Origin: Promicromonospora soli
Lineage (GTDB): Bacteria > Actinomycetota > Actinomycetes > Actinomycetales > Cellulomonadaceae
Length of the DNA stretch: 64,000 nt
Direction of reading: 5' to 3'
NCBI RefSeq assembly: GCF_014653785.1
Contig: NZ_BNAS01000003.1
Coordinates: 72,202-136,201 of the forward strand
Position 1 is the stretch's first letter. Every line of letters begins with the position of its first letter. Of this stretch, positions 52,108-61,249 are shown in pieces. The notes under the pieces were generated by a model. The model worked only from the letters and a program-made list of their open reading frames with translations. It ran no database searches and was not told the DNA's origin. Made by a program: the position numbers and the translations under genes.

Positions 52108-55100
52108 TTGAACCGAACGCCAGTACCGTCACGCCGACGTCGGAGGGGTGGCGCCATGTTGCGCCGATCCCTGGTGACGGTCGCGGCGACGGCAGTCGTG
52201 GTCACCGCCACGGGTCTGCCGGCAGTCGCCGTGGACAACTACCCGGACGAGCCGTCCGAGGCCGCTGCGAGCGTCCTCGACTCGACGCTCTTCCAGGAGG
52301 CGCTGCTCGCCGCCGCGTCGTCGGATGCGGGCTCTGTCTCGAACCCCGGCCCCAACGAGGGCAACCTGAACGTCGACCTTCTCGGGTCGGAGCTCATCAG
52401 CATCGGTGACGTCGAGGTCCCCCTCGACGAGATTCTCGACTTCGGTCAGCTCGGTGCGCTGGCCAGCAAGAGCGAGGCGTCGTCCGCAATCGACGCGCAC
52501 GCGGTGTCCGGCCTGATCGGCGCGGACGGTGGCGTGACGCTGGACGGCGAGACCGAGGACTTCGGCAAGGCGTCCGTGGACGTCCTGTCGGCCGCACGCC
52601 TGCTGGGCGTCGACGGCCTCACCGACCAGATCGTCGACCAGCTGCTCCTGGAGCTGGGCGCAGGTGCGGCTGAGGTCACCGCCGAGGACGGCGTGATCCT
52701 GGACCAGGACGGCGTGGGTGGCCTCGGCCAGTACCGCGTCGGCGATGCCGACCTCGTCCTGCACTCCCCGGTCATCGAGGACGCTGCCTCGTCGATCTAC
52801 GACATCGGCGGCACCATCGACACGACCGTCGAGGACCTCGTCAACGAGAACCTCGACATCAGTGCGCTGACCGGCCTGTTCGACGCGGTTCCGGGTGTTC
52901 CGACGCCCACGGTCACCGTGGACAGCGACATGCAGGAGAACCTGTTCCAGTCCGTCGTGGGGGAGCCGATCACCTCGGCGAACCAGCTGATCACCATCGA
53001 CCTGTCGACCGGTGAGCTGGAGATCCACCTCGACAAGCTGGTGGACAACCCCGACGAGACCGAGGGCGGCCTCAACGAGCTGCCCCCGAACTACGAGCTC
53101 ATCGACGACACGACCTACCCGCTGATCGCGGAGACCGTGCACGAGCTGATGCAGGAAGTCACCCGCATCCTCGTCGGCGCCATCGAGGACTCGCTGAACT
53201 CGGTGACGGTCAACCTCGCCTTCTACGAGGAGGGGCCGCTCGGCACCCTCGACGTGTCGTGGTCGATCCCGCTGGCGGACGCCGTGAACGGCGACTTCCC
53301 CGAGGCTGAGAACAACAGCACCGGCACGATGGCTCCGATCGCCACGGTTCTGGTGGGCACCATCAACACCACGGGCGGTGCGCTCGCGCCGATCCTTGCC
53401 CCGGTGTACGAGCTGCTGATCAGCGACGAGGGTGACAACATCTTCGAGCTGCTGATCAACGACATCACGACGGACGCCATCACCACGCCGATCCGCGAGA
53501 TGCTCTCGCCGGTCTTCGACGTGCTGGCAGAGGTCCTCTCGATCACGATCAACCGCCAGGTGACCGAGACCTCGACCAACGCTTCGGGCGAGGACGTTGT
53601 CAGCTCGCTCGACCTGTCGGCGCTGAGCATCGCGCTCCTGCCGGCGAGCGAGGCCGCGCGGATCAACCTGGGCAACGCCGCTGTGCGCATCACGCCGGAC
53701 GGCGACGGCGGACCGGGCGAGATCGACCCGTCGCTGACGGTCGACCCCGCTTCGGTCGCTCCGGGTCAGGCGACCCTGGCGTCGGGCGTGGGCTACACCC
53801 CGGACTCGACGGCCACCGTCCAGCTGATGGACCCCGAGGGCAACCCCGTGGGCGACCCGATCCCGGTGGACACGAACGCGGAGGGTGCCTTCACCGCCGA
53901 GGTCCCGGTTCCGGACGACGCCGACCTCGGCGACTATACGGTCATCGGCACCGACGACACGACGGGCGAGGCCGCTGAGGCCCCGCTGGAGGTCGTCGTC
54001 GGCTCCGACGTCTGTGCCACGGACCCGACGCTGACCGTCGAGCCGACCGCCGCCTACCCGGGCGACACCGTCTCGGTCGTGGGGCAGGGCTTCACGGCCG
54101 GTGTCCCCGTCGTCGTGCAGCTGCGTGACCTCGAGGGCAACGCGGTCGGCGAGCCGATCACGGTGACCCCGGACGAGGCCTGCGGTTTCATCACGGAGCT
54201 GATCATCCCCAGGGGTGCCGAGCCTGGCGACCACGTGGTCGAGGCACAGCCGGAGGACGGCAGCGAAGGTGCCGAGGCACCGCTCGAGATCCTCGACCCG
54301 GGCACCAACCCGCCCGCCGAGTGCACCGACCCGACCATCACGGCCGACCCGACAGTGGTCGAGGCGGGCGACGAGGTCATGATCACCGGTACGGGCTTCC
54401 CGGCCGGCGTGGACGTCACCGTCCAGCTCCAGGACACCGAGGGCAACGACATCGGTGGCCCGGTCAGCGTGACCGTTGACGCGGACTGCGGGTTCACCAC
54501 TCCGATCACGGTTCCCGAGGGCACGCCCCCGGGCGTCATCATCGTGGACGCTCAGCCGGACGACGGCAGCGAGGGCGCGCAGACGCCGATCGCGGTCTCC
54601 GAGTCGCTCGGCGGCGGCAACGACCGTGACCTGAGCGCGCGGTTCGAGAAGCCGGCGGTCCGGCAGGGCGATGAGCAGACCTTCTACGCCTCGGGCTTCG
54701 ACGCCGGTGAGGTTGTCGTCGGCATCATCAACTCGGAGCCGATCGCTCTCCCGGCCCAGGCCGCGGACAGCGACGGCAACGTCGAGTGGACCTTCACGGT
54801 CCCGAGGAACATGGACGTCGGTCCGCACCAGGGCATCGCCGTGAGCACGGCCGAAGGCGACTCCGCCATGGCCGAGTTCGATGTCCTGGCTGCCTCGTTC
54901 GACACCGGTTCGGATGGCGACGGCTCGGGTGCCAGCGGCGACCCGGACGACGGCCCGCTCGCCAGCACCGGTGCGAACGTGACGGCACTGGTCGCCGCCA
55001 CGGTGCTGCTCCTCGGTGCCGGTGCGGTCATGATCAAGCGCCGGCGTGAGATCAGCCAGGCCTTCGCCACCGCGATGGGCCGGATGACGGACGACTCACG

Positions 55101-55110
55101 TCCCGTCTGA
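52108..55110 (+). CDS. secreted, sortase-anchored choice-of-anchor G-like surface protein
   Basis: 1000 residues from TTG 52108, about 9 nt after GGAGGAG. A Sec signal peptide (basic start, then SLVTVAATAVVVTATGLPAVA). Residues to about 545 resemble the choice-of-anchor G family (PSEAAASVLDSTLFQEALLA, GSVSNPGPNEGNLNVDLLGS). From about 545 there are three related Ig-like repeats, each with a Pro/Gly pattern like VEAGDEVMITGTGFPAGVDV, and a fourth more distant unit. The C-terminus has LASTG, then a hydrophobic helix and KRRRE: an LAXTG sortase E-type sorting signal. Expected on the cell surface. Low Lys content and high Asp/Glu fit an exported protein. Confidence 0.9.
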   Translation: MNRTPVPSRRRRRGGAMLRRSLVTVAATAVVVTATGLPAVAVDNYPDEPSEAAASVLDSTLFQEALLAAASSDAGSVSNPGPNEGNLNVDLLGSELISIGDVEVPLDEILDFGQLGALASKSEASSAIDAHAVSGLIGADGGVTLDGETEDFGKASVDVLSAARLLGVDGLTDQIVDQLLLELGAGAAEVTAEDGVILDQDGVGGLGQYRVGDADLVLHSPVIEDAASSIYDIGGTIDTTVEDLVNENLDISALTGLFDAVPGVPTPTVTVDSDMQENLFQSVVGEPITSANQLITIDLSTGELEIHLDKLVDNPDETEGGLNELPPNYELIDDTTYPLIAETVHELMQEVTRILVGAIEDSLNSVTVNLAFYEEGPLGTLDVSWSIPLADAVNGDFPEAENNSTGTMAPIATVLVGTINTTGGALAPILAPVYELLISDEGDNIFELLINDITTDAITTPIREMLSPVFDVLAEVLSITINRQVTETSTNASGEDVVSSLDLSALSIALLPASEAARINLGNAAVRITPDGDGGPGEIDPSLTVDPASVAPGQATLASGVGYTPDSTATVQLMDPEGNPVGDPIPVDTNAEGAFTAEVPVPDDADLGDYTVIGTDDTTGEAAEAPLEVVVGSDVCATDPTLTVEPTAAYPGDTVSVVGQGFTAGVPVVVQLRDLEGNAVGEPITVTPDEACGFITELIIPRGAEPGDHVVEAQPEDGSEGAEAPLEILDPGTNPPAECTDPTITADPTVVEAGDEVMITGTGFPAGVDVTVQLQDTEGNDIGGPVSVTVDADCGFTTPITVPEGTPPGVIIVDAQPDDGSEGAQTPIAVSESLGGGNDRDLSARFEKPAVRQGDEQTFYASGFDAGEVVVGIINSEPIALPAQAADSDGNVEWTFTVPRNMDVGPHQGIAVSTAEGDSAMAEFDVLAASFDTGSDGDGSGASGDPDDGPLASTGANVTALVAATVLLLGAGAVMIKRRREISQAFATAMGRMTDDSRPV

Positions 55111-55155
55111 CGATGCGTGCGTCTCTGACGCAGCAAGCAGGTGTCTGACGCAGCA

Positions 55156-55194
55156 GGACCGGCCCGGTGCGACGACGTCGCACCGGGCCGGTCC
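55156..55194. terminator. terminator after the surface-protein gene
   Basis: An 18-bp perfect GC stem (55156-55173 with 55177-55194) and 3-nt loop. TCTGACGCAGCA is repeated at 55124 and 55144 just upstream. Confidence 0.75.
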
Positions 55195-55246
55195 CGTTGG
55201 GAAGGGCCCGCAGAGGGCCCGGAGAATCAGATCGAAGGGGGACGAC

Positions 55247-55531
55247 GTGCCCGAGGTGTCGTCGAAACGGCGGATGCTTCCGGCGATCGTCGCGGCAACC
55301 GCCATCGTCGCGCTCGTCGTGGCCGCGATCCTGGTCGTGGAGCAGGCCCTGCCTGCCGCACCGGCGCCGCGCGGCGTGGAACCCACGGTGTCGGGCAGCG
55401 TGGGGCTGAAGTGCGCGGAGAACGACCCGATCGCGCAGGAGCTCGCAAGTGGGTCCACGTGGACCATGTGCTGGCGGGTCGACCCGAGCCGAGGACTGGT
55501 GCTCGAGGACGTGAACGGGCAGCCGACCTAG
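55247..55531 (+). CDS. short membrane-anchored or secreted protein, possible oxidase-domain remnant
   Basis: 94 residues from GTG 55247, with GAAGGGGGA upstream. One hydrophobic segment at the start (MLPAIVAATAIVALVVAAIL) is followed by a short extracellular part. The end, GSTWTMCWRVDPSRGLVLED, resembles the first strand region of copper-amine-oxidase-like proteins, which are much longer; that likeness is from memory and weak. It may be truncated. Convergent with the methyltransferase gene. Confidence 0.6.
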   Translation: MPEVSSKRRMLPAIVAATAIVALVVAAILVVEQALPAAPAPRGVEPTVSGSVGLKCAENDPIAQELASGSTWTMCWRVDPSRGLVLEDVNGQPT

Positions 55532-55542
55532 GCGCCCTGAGC

Positions 55543-56304
55543 TCAGCCCTTCCGCGCCTCGACGAGCGTGCGACGGCTGTGGCAGACGAACGAGCCGTGC
55601 TCCACGATGTGCTCGTGCAGGGCGCGGAGGCGGTCCTGGTACTTGTCCACCGAGAAGTCGGGCACCGTCCACAGGACCTTGCGCAGGAAGTGCACGACCG
55701 CGGCCAGGTCGAAGAACTCGACCTTCGTCAGCGCGTCCTGGAGCCGCACGAGGTCGAGGCCGGCCTCGGACACCTGGGCGCGGACCTGGTCCAGGTAGCC
55801 GGCGTCGTCGTCCGCCTGCGGCCCCATGAGGAACTCGTACAGCGCGCGGTTGGAGCCCGCGCCGACCTCCTGGACGAGCAGCGTGCCGCCGGGCGCCAGC
55901 ACCCGCGCGGCCTCGCGATACGGGAACGAGACCGGGTGGCGGCTCATGACGAGGCCGAACGTGTAGTCGTCGAAGGGGAGCGGGGCGTCGTCGTCGCCGA
56001 CCAGGGTCACGACCCCGCCGAACGGCTCCAGCGCCGCGGAGGCGAGCTCGTGGTTCGGTGCCCAGCCCTCGGTGGCCCGCACGACGCCGGGCACGCGCGA
56101 GGCCACCCCCAGCGCCTCCGCGAAGACCTCGCCGCCGCCCGTGTCGACGTCGAGCACCGCGTCGACCTGACCCAGGCGCTCGCCGCAGAGCCGCACGTAG
56201 CCCCAGCCGGGGCGCTCCTCGGTGGCCCGCCCCGCGAACCAGGAGAAGTCCCAGCCGTCGGTGGGTACGGCCAGCCCCTCCGCGATCTCCTCGTCGAACG
56301 TCAT
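55543..56304 (-). CDS. class I SAM-dependent methyltransferase
   Basis: 253 residues. The SAM motif region is DAVLDVDTGGGEVFAEAL, followed by a post-I segment and YREAARVLAPGGTLLVQEVG. No partner gene names its substrate. TAGTTT ends 7 nt before the ATG on the minus strand (leaderless). Same strand as the GNAT gene upstream at 56368. Confidence 0.85.
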   Translation of the reverse strand: MTFDEEIAEGLAVPTDGWDFSWFAGRATEERPGWGYVRLCGERLGQVDAVLDVDTGGGEVFAEALGVASRVPGVVRATEGWAPNHELASAALEPFGGVVTLVGDDDAPLPFDDYTFGLVMSRHPVSFPYREAARVLAPGGTLLVQEVGAGSNRALYEFLMGPQADDDAGYLDQVRAQVSEAGLDLVRLQDALTKVEFFDLAAVVHFLRKVLWTVPDFSVDKYQDRLRALHEHIVEHGSFVCHSRRTLVEARKG

Positions 56305-56311
56305 GCGATCG

Positions 56312-56317
56312 AAACTA
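56312..56317 (-). promoter_or_regulatory. methyltransferase -10 box, probable leaderless start
   Basis: TAGTTT on the minus strand ends 7 nt before the ATG at 56304. Confidence 0.45.
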
Positions 56318-56367
56318 GCCCCGGGAATCCCCCGCCCACCAGCCGATATCCCCGGACCGAGGGAGAG

Positions 56368-56859
56368 TCAGTCCCGCGGGAGGACCATCTCTACCTCGTC
56401 CGGGAACGGCGCGTACTCCGCCGCCTGGCTGCGCCCCGTACGGCGCCAGCCGAGGTGCTCGTAGAAGCCGATGGCCTGGTCGTTGTCGGCAAGGCACCAC
56501 AGGCGGGGGTCGCTCATCTCGGCGACCGCCATGTCCATCGCCGCCCGCGCGAGGCCGGCGCCCCAGTGGGCGGGGTGCACGGCCAGGTGCCGCAGCAGCC
56601 GTTCGTCGTGAGCGACGAAGCAGGCCAGGCGGGAGCCCCTACCCCGCGAAGTGTCGGCGTCCTCGTCGTCCAGCACGAGAACGCGGACGCCCGGCTCGGT
56701 GATCGCGGCCTGCCACTTGGCCAGGACCTCGTCGGACGGGAACGGGTACATGCCCGGCGGGAAGATGTGACCCAGCGCTGCGATCCCGGCGGCGCGCTCG
56801 ACGTCGAGGAGCGCCTGCGCATCCTCGGGCGTGGCCTGCCGGAACCGGTTGGGATCCAT
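56368..56859 (-). CDS. GNAT-family N-acetyltransferase
   Basis: 163 residues. Acetyl-CoA binding motif region: LAVHPAHWGAGLARAAMDMA, then LWCLADNDQAIGFYEHLGWR, both typical of GNAT motif A and B. Substrate unknown. TACGCT ends 6 nt before the ATG on the minus strand. No operon link to the downstream methyltransferase is clear, as it has its own box. Confidence 0.88.
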   Translation of the reverse strand: MDPNRFRQATPEDAQALLDVERAAGIAALGHIFPPGMYPFPSDEVLAKWQAAITEPGVRVLVLDDEDADTSRGRGSRLACFVAHDERLLRHLAVHPAHWGAGLARAAMDMAVAEMSDPRLWCLADNDQAIGFYEHLGWRRTGRSQAAEYAPFPDEVEMVLPRD

Positions 56860-56865
56860 GGCCTC

Positions 56866-56871
56866 AGCGTA
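56866..56871 (-). promoter_or_regulatory. GNAT gene -10 box, probable leaderless start
   Basis: TACGCT on the minus strand ends 6 nt before the ATG at 56859; it is the same box and spacing as acpS. Confidence 0.5.
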
Positions 56872-56927
56872 CGGCCCGGCGGACGAAAAATGGGGTGCAC
56901 AGTTTCGCGATGTGGTTACCCGGACCC

Positions 56928-56959
56928 GGTCAGGCCGCCGCTTCCGCGGCGGCCTGACC
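56928..56959 (-). terminator. terminator after the glutathione peroxidase gene
   Basis: A 14-bp perfect GC stem (56928-56941 with 56946-56959) with loop TTCC, directly after the peroxidase stop on the minus strand. Confidence 0.75.
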
Positions 56960-56960
56960 C

Positions 56961-57443
56961 TCAGCGTGGCAGGTGCGCCTCGATCTCGTTGACGATCGCC
57001 GGATCGTCCGGCAGCGTCTTCGGCGCGTACCGACGGACGTCACCACCGGGCAGCACCAGGAACTTCTCGAAGTTCCACCGGATCTTGCCCGAGTAGCCTT
57101 CTGCGTCCGCCGTCTTCGTGAGCTCGGCGTAGAGCGGGTGCGCCTGCCGCCCGTTCACCTTGACCTTGTCGAGCACGGGGAACGTGACGCCGTACGTCAT
57201 GGAGCAGAACTCGGCGATCTTCTCGTTCGAGCTCAGCTCCTGCAGGAACTGGTTGCTGGGGAAGCCCAGCACGGTGAACCCGCGGTCCTGGTAGGTCTTC
57301 TGCAGCTTCTCCAGGGTCTCGTACTGCGGCGTCAGGCCGCACCGCGAGGCCACGTTCACCACGAGTACTACGTCCTCCTTGTGCTCCGCCAGCGAGATCT
57401 CGGTGCCGTCCATCGTGTGGAAGGGGATGTCGTAAAGGGCCAT
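56961..57443 (-). CDS. glutathione peroxidase-like thiol peroxidase
   Basis: 160 residues from ATG 57443 on the minus strand; AAGGTGG lies about 11 nt upstream. GTG 57458 would add five residues. Reduces peroxides with thioredoxin or a similar thiol: peroxidatic Cys35 in NVASRCGLTPQY, GFPSNQF glutamine and RWNFEKFL tryptophan. The second cysteine in FCSMTYG is the likely resolving residue. Lies 38 nt downstream of the symporter gene and may be co-transcribed. Confidence 0.93.
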   Translation of the reverse strand: MALYDIPFHTMDGTEISLAEHKEDVVLVVNVASRCGLTPQYETLEKLQKTYQDRGFTVLGFPSNQFLQELSSNEKIAEFCSMTYGVTFPVLDKVKVNGRQAHPLYAELTKTADAEGYSGKIRWNFEKFLVLPGGDVRRYAPKTLPDDPAIVNEIEAHLPR

Positions 57444-57481
57444 CCGCGCATCGTCCACCTTTTTTGCAGTCAGTGCAAGGT

Positions 57482-58786
57482 TCAGGCGGGCTCGGTGACC
57501 GCAGCGGCTTCGACGGTCGCCTCTTCCTCGGCCGCGGAGGTGTCGACGCTCTCGGCCGCCACCGTCTTCCGCTCGTCGTAGACGTCCCGGTCGATCTCGC
57601 CGCTCGCGTTGGCGACGAGCATGGCGACGAGCGTGTCGCCGTTGACGTTGAGGAACGTCCGGAAGATGCCCGTGAACCAGTCCACCGCGATGAGCAGCCC
57701 CACTGCCTCGAAGGGCAGCCCGAGCGACGTCGCGAGGAACATCGCGACGACGGGGAACCCTCCCGGCACCGTGATGGTCCCCATGTTGAGGAGCACGGCG
57801 AGCGCCATCCCCAGGACCAGCTGCCCCGTCGACAGGCTGATGTCGCCTGCCTGGGCAAGGAACATCACGACGATCGTGTAGTTGAGGACGGCGCCGTACG
57901 AGCCCATCGTCAGGCCGACCGACAGGGTGAAGCTCGCTACGCGGCGGCTGATGCCGACCTTCTCCACCGCGTTACGCAGCACCGTCGGGAAGGTGACGGC
58001 CGAGCTCGTCGTCGTGACGGCGATCGCCGTCTGCTCCGCGAGCTTGCGCGGGAGCTTCCACGGGCTCAGCCGCGTGCGCAGAGCGACGATCGTGACGAAC
58101 AGGACGAAGAGAATGACTACGCCCAGCAGCGTCGTGCCGAGGTAGCTCAGCGCCGTCGTCACGACGGCGAACCCGACGTCTCCCGTGAGCGCCGCCAGCA
58201 GGCAGAACACGCCCACGGGCGCGATGTACATCACGAGCCGGATCATCGTGAGGACTATCTGCTGCACCTGGTCGAAGAACCCGAGCACGAGCTGGTTGCC
58301 GGTCCGGGCGATGTAGACGTTGAGCGCGGCGCCGAACAGCAGCGAGAAGATGATGATGGGCACCATGGTCGCCGTCGACATCGCCTCGAAGATGTTCGTC
58401 GACACGAAGGCGAGCACGGTGTCCTGCCAGCTTGTCGGCTCCGGCGGGGTCAGCGCTGGGTCGAGCTCCCCGTCGAACACCATCCCGGCTCCGGGCTGGA
58501 CGATGGTGCTCAGGCCCCAGGCGAGCAGTGCCGCGACGACGGAGAACGAGATCATCCAGCCGAAGGTCCGCGCCGCGAGCCCGCCGGCACCCTTGCCGTT
58601 CATGGAACCCGTCGCGACGATCACCGAGGCCATGACGAGCGGCACGATCGACATCTGGATGAGGCGGATGAAGAGGTCGCCGACGAACTTCAGGTTGCTC
58701 GCCCACTCGCCGACGATCAGCCCGAAGGCGATTCCGGCGACGGCAGCGATGCCGATCTGTAGAGCGGGGTTCTTCAGGGCCTTCAT
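57482..58786 (-). CDS. dicarboxylate/amino acid:cation symporter (DAACS family)
   Basis: 434 residues, strongly hydrophobic with about eight membrane segments. Family motifs: FIRLIQMSIVPLVMASVI, the Ser-rich TTTSSAVTFPTVLRNAVEKV, and the conserved loop region VLLNMGTITVPGGFPVVAMF. Takes up C4-dicarboxylates or acidic amino acids with Na+ or H+; which is unknown. It has a charged tail (EEEATVEAAAVTEPA). First gene of a minus-strand unit with the peroxidase. Confidence 0.93.
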   Translation of the reverse strand: MKALKNPALQIGIAAVAGIAFGLIVGEWASNLKFVGDLFIRLIQMSIVPLVMASVIVATGSMNGKGAGGLAARTFGWMISFSVVAALLAWGLSTIVQPGAGMVFDGELDPALTPPEPTSWQDTVLAFVSTNIFEAMSTATMVPIIIFSLLFGAALNVYIARTGNQLVLGFFDQVQQIVLTMIRLVMYIAPVGVFCLLAALTGDVGFAVVTTALSYLGTTLLGVVILFVLFVTIVALRTRLSPWKLPRKLAEQTAIAVTTTSSAVTFPTVLRNAVEKVGISRRVASFTLSVGLTMGSYGAVLNYTIVVMFLAQAGDISLSTGQLVLGMALAVLLNMGTITVPGGFPVVAMFLATSLGLPFEAVGLLIAVDWFTGIFRTFLNVNGDTLVAMLVANASGEIDRDVYDERKTVAAESVDTSAAEEEATVEAAAVTEPA

Positions 58787-58944
58787 GGGTCCTCCGGGGT
58801 TGTGTTCCGAACGACCGCACGGCCGCGCCCCGAAACTAGGCGAGCGCGGTTAGGCCGATGAAGACTGCGCGTTGCATTCCTGTTTCATCTTCGACGGGCT
58901 TTGACACGAATGTTTCGGATCGTGGTCCTCGACCGCCCCGGGGT

Positions 58945-58950
58945 TAGGTT
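58945..58950 (+). promoter_or_regulatory. pseudouridine synthase gene -10 box, probable leaderless start
   Basis: TAGGTT ends 6 nt before the GTG at 58957. No other supported feature in the 58787-58956 gap. Confidence 0.45.
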
Positions 58951-58956
58951 GACGAC

Positions 58957-59961
58957 GTGACTCACCCGCGCCGGACCGGTCCCGCAAAGCACCGACCGCC
59001 GCTGCCCGTGCGGGACGGGCTCAACCCCACGCGGCTCGTGCTGCCGCACGACGCCGACGCCGTCGCGCGGTTCCCGTTCGCGCTCGACTACCTCCTCGAC
59101 CGCTTCAGCGACGACGAGGGCCGCCTGCGCGAGAAGCTCGCCCTGGGCGAGATCGTCACCGGACGCGGCGAACCCCTCACCCTGACGACGCAGTACGAAC
59201 CGCGCGGCTTCCTCTACCTCTACCGCGACCCGCCCACGCACGAGGAGGACATCCCGTTCGAGCCGGAGGTGCTCCACCGCGACGAGGACCTGCTGGTCGT
59301 GGACAAGCCGCACTTCCTCGCGACGATGCCCCGCGGGCGATGGGTGCGGCAGACCGCGCTGGTCCGCCTCCGGGTAGCCCTCGACCTGCCCGGGCTCTCG
59401 CCGGCCCACCGGCTCGACCGCGGCACCGCGGGCGTGCTGGTCCTCACTGTGCGGCCGGAGGTGCGCGGCGCGTACCAGGAGGCGTTCGCCCGCCGCCAGG
59501 TGCGGAAGGTCTACGAAGCGGTGGCGCCGCTCCCGTCGTCCTCGCCCCACGAAGCCGCCGCCCAGCTCGCCCAGGGCGAGCCCGTCACGCTCCGCAGCCG
59601 CATCGTGAAGCGACGCGGCGTCACCCGCGCCGAGGAGGTGCCGGGGGAGCCGAACGCCGAGTCGCTCATCACCCTCTCCGCCGCCGACGACGCGCGTGGC
59701 CTCGGCCTCTACCGCCTGGAACCGCACACCGGCAAGACCCACCAGCTGCGGCTGCACATGGCGTCGCTCGGACTGCCGATCCTGCACGACCCGTTCTGGC
59801 CGCAGCTCCGCGACAGCGAGCCCGACGACTTCGACCGCCCCCTGCAGCTCCTTTCCCGCTCCCTGGAGCTCACCGACCCGCTGTCCGGTCGGCCCCGCCG
59901 CTTCGAGTCACGCCGCACACTCAGCGAATGGACGGGTCAGACGCACACGTCACCCGAGTGA
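58957..59961 (+). CDS. RluA/RsuA-family RNA pseudouridine synthase
   Basis: 334 residues from GTG 58957. Converts uridine to pseudouridine in rRNA or tRNA. The catalytic Asp lies in AHRLDRGTAGVLVL; VLHRDEDLLVVDKPHFLATM and RLEPHTGKTHQLRLHMASLG complete the motifs. No S4 domain is obvious at the N-terminus. The exact target position is unknown. A hairpin overlaps the stop codon. Confidence 0.9.
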   Translation: MTHPRRTGPAKHRPPLPVRDGLNPTRLVLPHDADAVARFPFALDYLLDRFSDDEGRLREKLALGEIVTGRGEPLTLTTQYEPRGFLYLYRDPPTHEEDIPFEPEVLHRDEDLLVVDKPHFLATMPRGRWVRQTALVRLRVALDLPGLSPAHRLDRGTAGVLVLTVRPEVRGAYQEAFARRQVRKVYEAVAPLPSSSPHEAAAQLAQGEPVTLRSRIVKRRGVTRAEEVPGEPNAESLITLSAADDARGLGLYRLEPHTGKTHQLRLHMASLGLPILHDPFWPQLRDSEPDDFDRPLQLLSRSLELTDPLSGRPRRFESRRTLSEWTGQTHTSPE

Positions 59962-59975
59962 CCCGTACGTCTGAC
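59936..59975 (+). terminator. hairpin overlapping the pseudouridine synthase stop
   Basis: GTCAGACG (59936-59943) pairs with CGTCTGAC (59968-59975), enclosing GTCAC/GTGAC (59949-59953 with 59958-59962). The stop codon TGA is inside the stem. Confidence 0.55.
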
Positions 59976-60013
59976 ACGTCCACGAGCTTGTGACAGGTGC
60001 AAGAATCGGTGCG

Positions 60014-61249
60014 ATGAGCACCACCCCCGACTACCCCGCCCGCGCCGTCGTGGATCTGGACGCGATCCGCGACAACGTGCGCGCCCTGCGGGCCACCGCA
60101 CCGACCGCTCAGGTCATGGCCGTCGTCAAGGCCGACGCGTACGGGCACGGGCTCGCGCCGTCGGCCCGGGCGGCCCTCGCGGGCGGCGCGACGTGGCTCG
60201 GCGCGGCGCAGAGCGGGGAGGCGCTCGCGGTGCGGGCCGCCGTCGGGCCCGGGCCGCGGATCCTGACCTGGCTCTACGCGCCCGGCGCGCCCTTCGCCGA
60301 CCTGGTCCGGGAGGACGTCGACGTCGCCGTCGCCGCACCCTGGGCACTCGACGAGGTGGCGGACGGCGCCCGCGTGGTCGGCCGGGCCGCGCGCGTGCAC
60401 CTCAAGGTGGACACCGGGCTTGGCCGCAACGGCATCACACCCCAGGACCTGCCGGCAGTCCTCGACCGGGCGGCGGCGCTGCAGGCCGAGGGCGCGCTCA
60501 CGGTCGTCGGCGTCATGTCGCACTTCGCGCTCGCGGACGAGCCCGACGACCCCTCGGTGAAGATGCAGACGCACGTCTTCGAGGACACGATCCGCACCGT
60601 GGAGGCCGCAGGGATGAGCCTCGAGGTGCGGCACATCGCGAACTCCGCGGCGACCGTGACCAACCCGTCATCGCACTACGACCTGGTGCGCCCTGGGATC
60701 GCCGTGTACGGGCTGTCACCGGTCCCGCAGCTGGGGGCCCCGGGCGACTTCGGGCTGCGTCCGGCTATGACGCTGGAGGCGCGCCTCGCCACGGTGAAAC
60801 GGGTGCCGGCGGGCCACGGCGTCTCGTACGGCCACTTCTACGTCACCGAGCAGGACACGGTGCTCGGGGTTATCCCCCTCGGGTACGGGGACGGGATCCC
60901 GCGGCACGCGTCCGGCGGATCGCTGGGCCCGGGAGGTCCCGTGCTGGTGGGCGGCGCCGTGGACGACGTCGCCGCACCCGGCACCGGCCTCGGCACCGCC
61001 CGCGTGCTGCGCATCGCGGGCCGGGTGTGCATGGACCAGGTGATCATCGACCTCGGGCCCTACGCGTCCGAGCAGGCCGGCGACGTCGTGACGCTGTTCG
61101 GGGCGTCCGACGGGCTCACCCGCGCCGGGGCGCCCAACGCCGAGGACTGGGCGCGGGCCGCCGGCACCATCAGCTACGAGATCGTGACCCGCCTCGGGGC
61201 GCGCGTGCCCCGCGTGTACGTGGGCACAGCAGGAAGGGAGACCGCGTGA
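60014..61249 (+). CDS. alr: alanine racemase
   Basis: 411 residues from ATG 60014; GTG 59990 is a less likely extension. A PLP enzyme that makes D-alanine for peptidoglycan. The lysine is in MAVVKADAYGHG; the catalytic tyrosine is in GHGVSYGHFYVTE, and RVCMDQVIIDLG is the conserved second-domain motif. tsaE follows with an overlapping start, the usual alr-tsaE-tsaB order. Confidence 0.97.
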   Translation: MSTTPDYPARAVVDLDAIRDNVRALRATAPTAQVMAVVKADAYGHGLAPSARAALAGGATWLGAAQSGEALAVRAAVGPGPRILTWLYAPGAPFADLVREDVDVAVAAPWALDEVADGARVVGRAARVHLKVDTGLGRNGITPQDLPAVLDRAAALQAEGALTVVGVMSHFALADEPDDPSVKMQTHVFEDTIRTVEAAGMSLEVRHIANSAATVTNPSSHYDLVRPGIAVYGLSPVPQLGAPGDFGLRPAMTLEARLATVKRVPAGHGVSYGHFYVTEQDTVLGVIPLGYGDGIPRHASGGSLGPGGPVLVGGAVDDVAAPGTGLGTARVLRIAGRVCMDQVIIDLGPYASEQAGDVVTLFGASDGLTRAGAPNAEDWARAAGTISYEIVTRLGARVPRVYVGTAGRETA

